Below are positions 54,626-62,796 of a stretch of DNA of 62,796 nt, one piece after another; the first letter of the stretch is position 1; every line of letters begins with the position of its first letter. This DNA is from an uncultured Eubacteriales bacterium (GTDB taxonomy: Bacteria; Bacillota; Clostridia; Lachnospirales; Lachnospiraceae), in assembly GCA_900319355.1 (NCBI GenBank), contig ONOC01000011.1, positions 1 to 62,796 of the forward strand. Reading direction: 5' to 3'. Both the position numbers and the translations under genes were made by a program. The notes under the pieces are model-generated. The model was not told the origin of the DNA. It worked only from the letters and a program-made list of their open reading frames with translations, and searched no databases.

Positions 54626-54662
54626 CGGCGGACCGCCATAGGACGGGCCGCCGTCTTGTTAT
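54626..54662 (+). terminator. Hairpin after fliS
   Basis: CGGCGG (54626-54631) pairs with CCGCCG (54648-54653), with CCG/CGG inside, then TCTTGTTAT. The T-run is short, so termination may be partial and the next two genes could still be reached. Confidence 0.5.
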
Positions 54663-54711
54663 ATTCCGGATTTCCGGCGTGACCGGGGACAGACCGGGGA
54701 GAAGAGGACTT

Positions 54712-55125
54712 ATGGCGGAGAAAACGACAGATCTCGATCAGCTGTTGATTCTGTTTCAGAGACGTTATAATATTTTAAGAGAAATCAAAGAGATTACCGA
54801 TGAGCTGGCAGAGGCTTCATCGAGGCATGACGGGGTGTCGGTGGAACTGGAGCTCCAGATGCGGATGGACAAGCTGCAGCTCTGCGACAGAAACTGGCAG
54901 GATATCTGCATGCACGGCGAAAACGGCGATGAGGCACAGAAGAATCTTTTCCGCAGCCTGGTGCTGGAGGATCCTGAGGATGCGCACAGCAGTGTTCCGA
55001 AAGAGGAAAAACTGTATGAGATCCGGAGAGCCTGCAGAAAGCTGATCCGCGAGATTCAGGAAAGAGACCGTATTATCAGTCTGCAGACTGTACATGACAA
55101 GTCGTTTTACTATCAGAAGCTGTAA
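54712..55125 (+). CDS. FliT-like flagellar chaperone (uncertain)
   Basis: 137 residues from ATG at 54712, nearly all charged helix: D-L-D-Q-L-L-I-L-F-Q-R-R-Y-N-I-L at the start and R-K-L-I-R-E-I-Q-E-R-D-R-I-I near the end. Size, composition and place after fliD-fliS suit FliT, a FliD chaperone, but there is no clear signature. Confidence 0.55.
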   Translation: MAEKTTDLDQLLILFQRRYNILREIKEITDELAEASSRHDGVSVELELQMRMDKLQLCDRNWQDICMHGENGDEAQKNLFRSLVLEDPEDAHSSVPKEEKLYEIRRACRKLIREIQERDRIISLQTVHDKSFYYQKL

Positions 55126-55230
55126 TCCCTTAAGCTGTGATTTTCAAACTGTGATGATTAAGCTGACATTCTTGAGATATTGTTTTTAAGGGGATCGGCG
55201 CCTGATACTTCCGGCAGATAAGGGGTGGAC

Positions 55231-56886
55231 ATGGACCGAAGTTTTTACGAGGGGAAACTGATTGTTAATATTGTCGGTGCGATTATGAGACAGGACAGCC
55301 TGTTTCCCGTTCACAGCAGGCGCGTGAGCTGGGAGAGAGTCTATCGCATGGCAGATTACCACGAGGTGGCCAACATCGTCTATCTGGGCATTCTCGGTGC
55401 CTCGGAGGAGATGGAGGACTTCTGGAAGGATAAATTCTTTGACCGTTACCGCGATACGCTCCGGATGAACGATATCTATGCCGGGGAAGAGGCGGCGGTC
55501 CTCGGAATGCTCGACAGAAATGAAGTGCAGTGCGTGATCCTTTCCTCCTCTGCGATCCGCGAATTCTATGAGATTCCGGAGGCGGCCGGCAACGCTCCGC
55601 TGAGACTTCTGCTCAGCGAGGAGGATTATACAAAGGCCAAGGGATTCATGGTCGATTTCGGCTATGTCGTTGACCGGTATTACAAGAACTACGGAGAACA
55701 TCTGGTGAACCGGAACGGCTTTCCTGTGGAGATCTACCGCAGAATCCCCATGGAGACGGACAATCTGCAGGCTGCGATGAGAAAGCTGGTTTCAGGCGCC
55801 TACAGGGATCCGCATTTCAAGGGCATCAGCGGTCTTTCCATGGAATACAGCTTTCTGTACCGGATGACGGAGACCGTCTATCTGTACTGCTGTGATTTTC
55901 TGACGCTGAGAACCCTGCTGGACACGCTGCTGATGTATCACGCCTACAGCGAGGATATGGATATGGAGCTGGTCAGAGAATTCCTGAGAAAGGAACAGAT
56001 CGATGTGATCGCCTCCTGTCTTCTCAGAATCGCTGCCATGTGGTTCGGCAGCAGAGACGATGACCTGATCAGTGCGCCGCAGGAGGATCTGAGCATCTAT
56101 GACCAGATCGAGAACAGGATCCTCAGCAACGGTCTGACCGCCGGTGAAGAGAAGATGCGCCAGGCGGCAGATCTGCGCACGGATATCCGCGCGACGGCGG
56201 ACAGGCTGGCCAGACAGGCGGAGAAGCAGCGCCGGCGTGATGAGCGGAAGATGGAAGGCCATGCAAAAATCGGCTTCTTCGCCCGCTTCAGAAAGAAGGT
56301 GCCGGAGGAAGCCATCCGGAAGCCGGAATTCGATGTCACCGGCAATGCGAAATATTATGTCAGGAGCTATGGCGTCGCAGTACAGACACCGTATTTCTCC
56401 TTCACGCTGCCGTACCGCTGGACGGAATTCGGCGGCCTGACAGTGGAAAAAATGGATGAGGATTTCGGCCGGACCCAGCTGAGCCTCGATGAACGCGATC
56501 CCGATGCCTATAAGGTAAGGCTCCGCTACGAGCCGAAGGAAGGAGAATACCTTCCGGTACTGACCTTCTATCTGTATGCAGATCCCTTCAATGCCTCCGT
56601 TGATGTGATGAAGAGCGAGGATCACCATTACATCGGACGGCTCACGCACATGGACGATAAATATGAGTATGAGCTGCACCTGGTGGCTGTCTACGAGGAG
56701 GGCATTCCGGACAACGAGGACCTCGATGTATACCGGAGCCTGCAGGAGGGAAGAGACGAGATCATCAAATCCATCACGCCGGTAAACGAGCCTTCCGAGC
56801 GGAACGTCAATCTGCTGGAGCGTTTCGCCGGCTGGAAGACGGAGAACATGCCGCTGGAATACAAGCAGACCTCTCAGGATTATTAA
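55231..56886 (+). CDS. NTP_transf_5-like protein of unknown flagellar role
   Basis: 551 residues from ATG at 55231, with AGGGG 5 bases upstream. The N-terminal part (about 1-290) looks like the uncharacterised nucleotidyltransferase family PF14907 (W-E-R-V-Y-R-M-A-D-Y-H, then V-E-I-Y-R-R-I-P), but the D-x-D catalytic motif is not visible. A charged helix (about 300-355, R-Q-A-E-K-Q-R-R-R-D-E-R-K) leads to a beta-rich C-terminal domain (F-S-F-T-L-P-Y-R-W onward). No signal peptide. It is last in the fliD unit and before csrA, so a role in late assembly is a guess. Confidence 0.55.
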   Translation: MDRSFYEGKLIVNIVGAIMRQDSLFPVHSRRVSWERVYRMADYHEVANIVYLGILGASEEMEDFWKDKFFDRYRDTLRMNDIYAGEEAAVLGMLDRNEVQCVILSSSAIREFYEIPEAAGNAPLRLLLSEEDYTKAKGFMVDFGYVVDRYYKNYGEHLVNRNGFPVEIYRRIPMETDNLQAAMRKLVSGAYRDPHFKGISGLSMEYSFLYRMTETVYLYCCDFLTLRTLLDTLLMYHAYSEDMDMELVREFLRKEQIDVIASCLLRIAAMWFGSRDDDLISAPQEDLSIYDQIENRILSNGLTAGEEKMRQAADLRTDIRATADRLARQAEKQRRRDERKMEGHAKIGFFARFRKKVPEEAIRKPEFDVTGNAKYYVRSYGVAVQTPYFSFTLPYRWTEFGGLTVEKMDEDFGRTQLSLDERDPDAYKVRLRYEPKEGEYLPVLTFYLYADPFNASVDVMKSEDHHYIGRLTHMDDKYEYELHLVAVYEEGIPDNEDLDVYRSLQEGRDEIIKSITPVNEPSERNVNLLERFAGWKTENMPLEYKQTSQDY

Positions 56887-56905
56887 ACAGGTGAAGGATT
56901 TTAAT

Positions 56906-56959
56906 AATGCCGTAAACCAGATCATACTCACGTGATCCTGTTTACGGCATTTGTTTTCT
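56906..56959. terminator. Bidirectional terminator between converging operons
   Basis: AATGCCGTAAAC (56906-56917) and GTTTACGGCATT (56940-56951) form a 12-bp stem with further pairing inside; TGTTTTCTT follows on the plus strand and an A/T-rich run on the minus strand. It separates the plus-strand fliD unit from csrA. Confidence 0.85.
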
Positions 56960-56990
56960 TATCTGTTTTTTCTGCTTTCTGCAGCTTTTC

Positions 56991-57350
56991 TTACTTTTCG
57001 TTTTTCTCTTCTTTTTCCGTTTCGGCTTCGGCAGCTGCAGGGGTCGGATCCGGTTCTTTCGCTGCCTTCCGGGACTTTCCGGATCTGCCTGCCGGCGTCA
57101 GCTTTCCTGCCGGTTCCGGCTTCAGCCGCGTCAGAAGACTGGACTGCAGACTGGATACCGCTTCAAAGCCGGGTGCGATGGACTCCTTGTTTTCCTGTTC
57201 AGCTCTGGACAGTTCCTCACGGAGAATGGAAACCTGTCTCGGCGCGTCAATCGCGATCCGTACGCCGTCAGACGCACAGTCGACAACGGTGATGCGGATA
57301 TTGTCACCGATCAGTATGCTTTCATTCTTCTTTCTGCGCAGTATCAGCAT
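56991..57350 (-). CDS. csrA: Translational regulator CsrA with a long tail
   Basis: 119 residues. Residues 1-50 are classical CsrA: M-L-I-L-R-R-K-K-N-E-S-I-L-I-G, V-R-I-A-I-D-A-P and Arg44, the RNA-contact residue. The remainder is an extra 65-residue tail rich in Lys, Pro, Ala and Glu; most CsrA proteins stop near 60-75. CsrA represses flagellin translation and is held by FliW. Start overlaps fliW by 29 bp. Confidence 0.92.
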   Translation of the reverse strand: MLILRRKKNESILIGDNIRITVVDCASDGVRIAIDAPRQVSILREELSRAEQENKESIAPGFEAVSSLQSSLLTRLKPEPAGKLTPAGRSGKSRKAAKEPDPTPAAAEAETEKEEKNEK

Positions 57351-57810
57351 TTTCTGTGTTCTCCCCGCTGAAAGCAGCAAAGCTGCTCAGTTTATGTCTG
57401 AATTCATATGCGGAATCATTGAGAATGACCTGCATGCCTCTGCGTGTCTCCGGATTCACAACAAGCGGGCATTTCATATTGACCGTGTTGTCCAGGTAAT
57501 TATTCTTCAGAACGCAGATGACATAGAAGGTGAGCTGCTCTTCCGAGGTGACACCCAGATACTGAAGTTCTTCCTGCGTCAGTGTAGGATAGTAATCCGG
57601 ATCAAGTGCGTAGGGGTTGATCACGACAAAGCCGATGTTCGTATCTTCTGTGGACTGAAGGACAAGAAGCGTATTATCTTCTTCATCGTTCAGACAGAGC
57701 GGAAGATACGTATGCAGTTCCGGAAATCCGAACAGTCCGTCCGGGAATTTAATGCAGTATTCCGGTTCGTATTCCAGTGTTCCGTATTCTTTTGTTTCTA
57801 AGGTTAACAT
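57322..57810 (-). CDS. fliW: Flagellar assembly factor FliW
   Basis: 162 residues. I-K-F-P-D-G-L-F-G-F-P-E-L and N-P-Y-A-L-D-P-D-Y near the middle, then V-L-K-N-N-Y-L-D-N-T-V-N-M-K-C-P, match FliW. It binds CsrA allosterically and flagellin, closing a feedback loop. The 106-bp gap to flgL contains AGGCAGAG upstream of its ATG. Confidence 0.93.
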   Translation of the reverse strand: MLTLETKEYGTLEYEPEYCIKFPDGLFGFPELHTYLPLCLNDEEDNTLLVLQSTEDTNIGFVVINPYALDPDYYPTLTQEELQYLGVTSEEQLTFYVICVLKNNYLDNTVNMKCPLVVNPETRRGMQVILNDSAYEFRHKLSSFAAFSGENTENADTAQKEE

Positions 57811-57916
57811 ATTCTCTGCCTCCTGGCAATCATTCCCGCAGGATCCGGAAGGAAAGGGTATCGGTATGAACAGCTGTTGGCGTCACGCTGCAGTATCCTG
57901 AAGATGTCAGGATTTA

Positions 57917-59176
57917 TCAGGAGCGGACATAGTCAAACAGGGAGGACTGCATGATATTGGAGCCTACCCGCACGGCTGCATTGTATGCGTACTGCTGCGA
58001 ATACATTTTTACGATAGCGTCATAGGTATCGATACCGACTTTATCGGTGTACTGGGACTGAAGGGACTGTTTCAGGCTGGCGAGTCTTGTCTGCGTATCC
58101 TCAAGCGCATTTTCTCTGATGCCGAGTTCCCGGTAGGTATTGCTTACGCGCTGTTCGCTGTCGTCCCATTTGCCGAGCACATCACCGATGCTGGTATTTA
58201 AATCCTTCACACTGAAAGCTTCGTCGCCGGTCTTTTCGCCCTTCAGCGTTTTGATATAGCGGCCATCAGCGAGGATCGCCTGCGCCGTCAGCGCGATCGG
58301 CGTCTGGGTCATCTGGGTTTTGATGTTTTCTGTTGCCTTACTGCTGTCTGCCTGATTCATGGCCTTGAGGCCTGAGGAATCAATGCCCGTCAGCATATTC
58401 AGTCCGCCGGTAAAGGTATCAGGCAGTGTCTCGCGGTCGTTCAGCGTGCCGTAACCAAGGCTCATGCGGCCTTCTTCCATCATGGCACTCTTGATATATT
58501 CAAGTGTCGTATCTTCATCCATGGTTTCATTGACAGCCGTGCCGTCTGCCGCCGTTCCCTTCCGCGTGCCGGAATAAGCAGCCTTCACGGTTCTGGTATC
58601 ATCATCGAGCGTGTATTTCACGGACATGGTCGTCGTGATGTCGCTTTCACCCGGAAACTTGTGAGCAAAATTCAGTGTGATACTGGGGGTACCGTCGCTT
58701 CCCTTTTCCGTGCCTTCCAGATCTTCATCGAAGGTGAAGGGCATGGTAGTCATATCGTTTCCGCCGTATACATAGTAGTTTTCATACGTGGTATTCAGCG
58801 TATTTTCCATGGTGTTCATCCGCTCAACCAGATCAGTTTTCATGGTTTCAGCCATGGTCAGATCGAAGTTATCCGATCCGTTATTCAGTTTCAGCAGATC
58901 CGTGTCGATACTGCGCATTGTTTTCTGAATCGACAGCGCACCTTCCTCCTGCTGATACAGGCGGTTCTTCACATCATTGATGACGGTGTTCTTTGTGTCG
59001 GCATCCGTATACTGATTGTCGATCCGCTTTGATTCATAGTAGGCAAGCGGATTGTCCTCGGCACTGTCGTACTTGCGCTCGGAGGATACCTGCTCAATCG
59101 ACCTGTTCAGGTCACTGTGCAGATCCTGTACGGTCTGTGCGTAATCCTTGTAAAATGTTCTCGCTGTGACTCTCAT
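57917..59176 (-). CDS. flgL: Hook-filament junction protein FlgL
   Basis: 419 residues. The flagellin-like start R-V-T-A-R-T-F-Y-K-D-Y and S-S-E-R-K-Y-D-S-A-E-D-N-P near residue 30, and the C-terminal helical end, suit FlgL. It joins hook-cap protein FlgK to the filament. Confidence 0.9.
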   Translation of the reverse strand: MRVTARTFYKDYAQTVQDLHSDLNRSIEQVSSERKYDSAEDNPLAYYESKRIDNQYTDADTKNTVINDVKNRLYQQEEGALSIQKTMRSIDTDLLKLNNGSDNFDLTMAETMKTDLVERMNTMENTLNTTYENYYVYGGNDMTTMPFTFDEDLEGTEKGSDGTPSITLNFAHKFPGESDITTTMSVKYTLDDDTRTVKAAYSGTRKGTAADGTAVNETMDEDTTLEYIKSAMMEEGRMSLGYGTLNDRETLPDTFTGGLNMLTGIDSSGLKAMNQADSSKATENIKTQMTQTPIALTAQAILADGRYIKTLKGEKTGDEAFSVKDLNTSIGDVLGKWDDSEQRVSNTYRELGIRENALEDTQTRLASLKQSLQSQYTDKVGIDTYDAIVKMYSQQYAYNAAVRVGSNIMQSSLFDYVRS

Positions 59177-59272
59177 AGCCTGTTCTCCTTTTTCTCTCCC
59201 ATCACAGGTGTGGTTCTAAAGAAGATGGACCTCATCAATACATCAGATCAATATCGGCGTTACCGTTTAACG

Positions 59273-61135
59273 TCAGCCGGCGATACCCAGAAGGGACTGA
59301 AGCGTCTCATCGATCGCATTCATCAGCCGGGCTGCCGCGTTGTAGGAGGTGACGTAGGTCATCATGTTTGCCGCCTCTTCATCCAGACTGACGCCGGCCT
59401 GCTGGTCCTTTGAAGTGGCAATACTGGAAAGCACCGTGTTGTTCGCTGTCAGCTCGTTCTTATTGTTATAGGAATCATTGGCAATGTACGTGGCAATACT
59501 GTCCATCTCGTTGGAGTAGGTCTTCCCGTCGAGTGCAGCATGGGTAGATTCAACGGAACTGAGCATGTTCAGGATGGTATCGGTACTGCTGCTGCCATGG
59601 TCAGGGTCCGGTGAGGTACCGATATGAACGGTGCCGTTGACCCATTTCTGCGATACAGCGATATTCGCTGCCGTAATGCCAGTCTCGCTGTCAGCAGTGG
59701 CCGTCGTGGCATCTGAATTCACCAGCAGCATATACGGCTTCGACCCGGTAGTGGCACCACTGTAACCGTTCACACCCTTGTTATTCCAGGCGTTCATATC
59801 CGTGGCAAAGGTGGATGCCAGATTGTCCAGCCTCTTCATATAATAGTCAAAGCTTCTGTAAATGCTCCCGTTGTTCTCACTGCTGTATTTATCCGTCAGC
59901 ATATCCAGATGAGCCTGAATACTTCCGCCTTTCAGACGTACCAGCGTATTATCGGACGTGGTCACGCGGTTATCCGTCGTGACGGCTTTCCTGTCGACGG
60001 CGCTCTGGAGAGATGTCCCCGTCGCCATATCCGCCGTGCTCAGCGTGAGCGTGTTTGCTGCCGGTTTGAATACGATTTCAACATCCTGCGGAAGGCCGTT
60101 GGTATAGCTGCCGTCATAGCTGATGTTGCGTTTGCCGTTTCCGTCATAGGCAAGTTCCGTGCCGTTAATCTTGATACCGATGGAACCATAGTTGGAGATG
60201 GGACTTCCGTCAGCCGTCTTGCCGAAAGCGGAACCGTTGACGAGCGTCACCTTTTCCTGCGTCGTTGCGCCGGTATTGTCCGTTTTGGAATATACCAGAT
60301 CAATCTTCAGATCTGTCGGCCAGCCGGACTTCCCTGTCGGGTTGCCGTTGGCGTCATAGTTCAGTCCGCGGTCACGCGTGACGGTATGGCCGCTGGTGTC
60401 AGTGTACTCATACTTGTCCGTATAATAGGTCACTTCGATGGGAATGTATCCGGACAGCTCATCGATCATCTGGTTCCGCTGGTCCTGAAGTTCCAGCACC
60501 TTGTTGCCCATGAGCTGATTTCTCTTGATCTTGATATTCAGATCACCGATGTTCGCAAGCAGCTGATTGACTTTATCCACATCGCCGTTTTCGGAGCTTC
60601 CCGAACCGTCGAGCTTTGTATATTCATCCTTCATGGACGTGGTGATTCTGGCAGCTGCGTCGTTGAACTGCACGGCGGTCGCATTCATTCTGGAACGGAG
60701 CTCGCCCTCATAGACAGGATCGTTGACCTTGGACGGATCCTGCATGTTCGTGAGCGCCGTCTGGATATTGTTGAAGGAAGTGCTGAGTCCCTCCAGCTTT
60801 GTCTCATCGAGGTTGTCATCCAGAGAATTCAGCGAGTCACTCACCGACTGGTTGTAATTTACTTTCGTTTTCTGGTCGCGGTACTGAATGTCCAGAAACT
60901 GGTCACGGATCTGATATACATCACTCATCGTGACGCCGTAGCCGATATTGGTATTGTGAGAATCACTGAAGAAGTCAGGGTTGCTGTAGTTGACACTGTT
61001 GACTTTCAGAGCCTGTCGGGTATAGCCCTCTGTATTCATATTGGAGAGGTTCTGACCAATAATGCTCAGCTGCGCCTGATTGGCACGAAGCGACGTAAGC
61101 GCTGTATTAAAACCTGAAAATGTTGCCTGAATCAT
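59273..61135 (-). CDS. flgK: Hook-filament junction protein FlgK
   Basis: 620 residues. N-terminus F-S-G-F-N-T-A-L-T-S-L-R-A-N-Q-A-Q-L and G-Q-N-L-S-N-M-N-T-E-G-Y-T-R-Q; C-terminus with S-L-D-E-E-A-A-N-M-M-T-Y. First junction protein after the hook. Ribosome site AGGAGG just before the ATG. Confidence 0.93.
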   Translation of the reverse strand: MIQATFSGFNTALTSLRANQAQLSIIGQNLSNMNTEGYTRQALKVNSVNYSNPDFFSDSHNTNIGYGVTMSDVYQIRDQFLDIQYRDQKTKVNYNQSVSDSLNSLDDNLDETKLEGLSTSFNNIQTALTNMQDPSKVNDPVYEGELRSRMNATAVQFNDAAARITTSMKDEYTKLDGSGSSENGDVDKVNQLLANIGDLNIKIKRNQLMGNKVLELQDQRNQMIDELSGYIPIEVTYYTDKYEYTDTSGHTVTRDRGLNYDANGNPTGKSGWPTDLKIDLVYSKTDNTGATTQEKVTLVNGSAFGKTADGSPISNYGSIGIKINGTELAYDGNGKRNISYDGSYTNGLPQDVEIVFKPAANTLTLSTADMATGTSLQSAVDRKAVTTDNRVTTSDNTLVRLKGGSIQAHLDMLTDKYSSENNGSIYRSFDYYMKRLDNLASTFATDMNAWNNKGVNGYSGATTGSKPYMLLVNSDATTATADSETGITAANIAVSQKWVNGTVHIGTSPDPDHGSSSTDTILNMLSSVESTHAALDGKTYSNEMDSIATYIANDSYNNKNELTANNTVLSSIATSKDQQAGVSLDEEAANMMTYVTSYNAAARLMNAIDETLQSLLGIAG

Positions 61136-61168
61136 ATGAAACCTCCTGTCGGCAAGCTGAAAAAATCA

Positions 61169-61603
61169 TCACGCAAGCGTATCATGCATGGCATCCGGAA
61201 CCGGCAGATCCTTCAGCGCTTCATTGACATCGAAGAGGCGGACCTTCATGATGCGGTCTGCATTGTCTCTGGAGTTCGCGAAGAGCTTCAGCTCCCTGCT
61301 GACGCCATCGAGAACCGGCGAGAGATCCTTTCGCTGTTCATCCGTGCACTCACCGAGCACTTCGTCGAAAGACTTCCCGCTGATGCCGAGAGCCTTCTCC
61401 AGCTCGGCTCTTCTGGCTTCAAGACCGCGGAACTTCAGCATATCCGGCTCTGACTGAGTCACCAGAGCATTCATGGTTTCCGTGTCCTGCTCCGAGGCCG
61501 CCGCCGTGAGATCATCCTCCAGGTGACGCAGCCTTTCCAGCACAGCCTGCAGCCCGTTCATCGTGTCCCTGTATTCGCTGTATGCCTTCACATCGTTCTT
61601 CAA
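61169..61603 (-). CDS. flgN: Export chaperone FlgN (TTG start preferred)
   Basis: About 144 residues, a charged helical protein placed between flgM and flgK, as FlgN is. It holds FlgK and FlgL before export. A TTG at 61603 is preferred: AGGAG (61615-61611) lies 7 bases upstream. The ATG at 61654 lies in the region that forms the hairpin 61626-61646 and lacks a good site. Confidence 0.8.
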   Translation of the reverse strand: MKNDVKAYSEYRDTMNGLQAVLERLRHLEDDLTAAASEQDTETMNALVTQSEPDMLKFRGLEARRAELEKALGISGKSFDEVLGECTDEQRKDLSPVLDGVSRELKLFANSRDNADRIMKVRLFDVNEALKDLPVPDAMHDTLA

Positions 61604-61625
61604 ACTTTTTCTCCTGATACGAAAC

Positions 61626-61646
61626 GACGCCCTTTCAGCGGGCGTC
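61626..61646 (-). other. Hairpin in the flgM-flgN spacer
   Basis: GACGCCC (61626-61632), a 7-base loop, GGGCGTC (61640-61646). On the minus strand it lies just before the flgN ribosome site, with no T-run, so it may mark an mRNA processing site or control flgN translation. Confidence 0.5.
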
Positions 61647-61676
61647 ATTTTCATAATTCATGTCACATCAGAAAAC

Positions 61677-61789
61677 CGGTGAGATTCCGATATCTGCCTG
61701 CTTCCGTATGCCGGTGAGATATTGTTCCGGCATCTGCCGCGTTCAGCCTATCGGTGAGATATGGTTCCGGTATCCGCCCCGTTCAGGCG
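61677..61789. repeat. Degenerate repeats at the end of flgM
   Basis: Three copies of (C/T)CGGTGAGAT followed by a related sequence (TTCCGGTATC-like) begin at 61677, 61711 and 61751. Spacing is 34 and 40 bp. Confidence 0.6.
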
Positions 61790-62103
61790 TAACCGAGCAT
61801 ATGCTCTGCAATCCGCACCGGATCAATCCGGTATTCACCTGTCTCTACCTGTGCACGGATCTCCTCGACCTTTTCGCTGCTGACGCCTTCCTGAACTGAA
61901 CCTGAAATCTTCTTCGCCAGCACAGAAGCAAAATCCATCTCGTCCGGGGCGCTGTTCTTCTGTATTGTTACGGTATCGTAGTCCGCCCTTGCTGAAGATG
62001 TCCGGGACGTGCTGCCCGCGGTGCCTCTTGACATCTCAGAATTCCTGATATAGCTCTGCAGTGAATCAATCTTGCCGCTGCCGGGCTGGAATGAGATACT
62101 CAT
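61783..62103 (-). CDS. flgM: Anti-sigma-28 factor FlgM
   Basis: 106 residues. The C-terminal sigma-binding part includes V-E-E-I-R-A-Q-V-E-T-G-E-Y-R-I-D and I-A-E-H-M-L. It keeps FliA inactive until the hook is complete, then is exported. AAAGGAGGG lies upstream of the ATG. It heads the minus-strand junction and CsrA unit. Confidence 0.92.
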   Translation of the reverse strand: MSISFQPGSGKIDSLQSYIRNSEMSRGTAGSTSRTSSARADYDTVTIQKNSAPDEMDFASVLAKKISGSVQEGVSSEKVEEIRAQVETGEYRIDPVRIAEHMLGYA

Positions 62104-62145
62104 AGAGCCCCTCCTTTCAGAAAAATCACTTGTGTTTCACATAAA

Positions 62146-62172
62146 GTATCGGCATAAAAGCCGGTGTTATAA
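62146..62172 (-). promoter_or_regulatory. Sigma-28-like promoter for flgM
   Basis: On the minus strand TTATAA (62172-62167), 13 bases, GCCGATAC (62153-62146), about 43 bases before the flgM ATG. The -10 box differs from the sigma-28 consensus only at its last base. Confidence 0.6.
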
Positions 62173-62200
62173 ACATTTTTTTGTGCTTTGAACCCATTTG

Positions 62201-62227
62201 TTATAAAATAGAAATAAATGCCGATAA
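62201..62227 (+). promoter_or_regulatory. Sigma-28-like promoter for the divergent gene
   Basis: TTATAA (62201-62206), 13 bases, GCCGATAA (62220-62227), an exact sigma-28 -10 box. It is a back-to-back partner of the flgM site. Confidence 0.6.
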
Positions 62228-62329
62228 GAATGAAAGCCTTGAGTGTAAGAAATTTTCACACTTACCCGCAGGGTTTCTATCGGCCGGAAAACAGATTTCA
62301 TAAATCAGCAGGTTGAAGCAGGAGCTGAG

Positions 62330-62796
62330 ATGGCGAACATTCTTCAGGTTACATCACCGGAGGTCACATCTCCGAATATAAGGACCGGCGTCGGTCAGGG
62401 ACAGGGCGCAGGCCAGGTCGGCGGTGCCGGTCAGGTCAGAGGACCGCTCGTTTCGGACACCCCGGTCAGTCAGGGAGAGAATCCCGAACTGGCGCAGCTT
62501 GCGGGACAGATCGTTGATTTTGAAAGCAATTATTCCGCTTTTCTGAACCGGCTTCAGGGAGCGGACAATGTGCCGCAGCAGCTGGCACAGCTGCTGTTCC
62601 ACGACGGCACGCAGATGCTGCAGTCCGATGACGCGGAGCTGGCGGGGGCCATGCAGGATCTGTATGCGACCTTCACCATGGAAAGTCCGGAGGAACTCAT
62701 GACCTACCTGCAGTCGCAGGCCGACGGTCAGATGAAGTTTTCCGGGGACTTTTTCACGGGACTCCGGACGCTCATGAACAGCAATATCCCGGACCA
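62330..62796 (+). CDS. Unknown protein divergent from flgM (3' end outside window)
   Basis: An open frame from ATG at 62330 runs past the edge, giving at least 155 residues. AGGAG lies 5 bases upstream. Residues 15-40 are Gly/Gln-rich. The rest is helical, with F-L-N-R-L-Q-G and Q-L-A-Q-L-L-F, a pattern I associate with unnamed proteins at flagellar loci in Lachnospiraceae. A sigma-28-like site precedes it, so it is probably a late flagellar gene. Function unknown. Confidence 0.65.
   Translation, partial: MANILQVTSPEVTSPNIRTGVGQGQGAGQVGGAGQVRGPLVSDTPVSQGENPELAQLAGQIVDFESNYSAFLNRLQGADNVPQQLAQLLFHDGTQMLQSDDAELAGAMQDLYATFTMESPEELMTYLQSQADGQMKFSGDFFTGLRTLMNSNIPD

Noticed and set aside
56932..57801. 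A 289-codon plus-strand frame across csrA and fliW
   Set aside because: Both csrA and fliW are clear on the minus strand; this frame begins inside the terminator and has no ribosome site.

Overview
The window carries about 38 kb of flagellar and chemotaxis genes, preceded by about 24 kb of mixed accessory and housekeeping genes. The organism looks like a flagellated Bacillota, most likely Lachnospiraceae-like. Reasons are FlbD, FliY with a CheC-type domain, CheV and CheD, the FliW/CsrA pair, a ComFB-type protein, Gram-positive ribosome sites, TTG/GTG starts, and no outer-membrane ring genes (no flgH or flgI). No rRNA, tRNA, CRISPR array or intact transposon was found.

Region 1 (1-3200) is a scarred, AT-richer accessory patch. 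It has an Abi_2/HEPN gene followed by a small RNA gene with its own promoter and terminator. Next comes an in-frame chimera of a truncated ABC permease and the tail of a DUF4143 ATPase, then a Fic gene with paired direct repeats beside its promoter.

Region 2 (3200-24000) holds YdcF, a membrane-anchored unknown, a LOG-family protein, a C69 dipeptidase, an L,D-transpeptidase, ThiD, a repeat-rich unknown, a large helicase-nuclease, an NlpC/P60 secreted protein, and two large proteins with degenerate GGDEF and intact EAL domains. A 58-bp palindromic element occurs twice.

Region 3 (24000-51290) is one long plus-strand flagellar operon: fliE-F-G-H-I-J-K, flgD, TIGR02530, flgE, flbD, motA-B, fliM, cheY, flgC, fliY, fliO-P-Q-R, flhB-A, fliA, flgF-G, cheD, cheV, comFB. 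It ends at a near-perfect terminator. Two of its genes are disrupted as written: fliI by a frame-breaking internal deletion, and fliK by a 23-bp tandem duplication. flgC sits away from fliE, and flgB, fliL, flhF and flhG are not in the window.

Region 4 (51290-62796) has a plus-strand fliD-fliS-fliT-like-unknown unit converging on a minus-strand flgM-flgN-flgK-flgL-fliW-csrA unit. A further unknown gene diverges from flgM and runs off the edge. Three sites here share a sigma-28-like pattern (TTATRA, 13 bases, GMCGATAM), upstream of fliD, flgM and the edge gene.

Together the genes build basal body, export gate, hook, motor and cap. FliA with FlgM times late genes, CsrA/FliW would control flagellin translation, CheY/CheV/CheD/FliY set motor bias, and the EAL proteins could couple c-di-GMP to motility. 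Flagellin and the core cheA/W/B/R genes must lie elsewhere.
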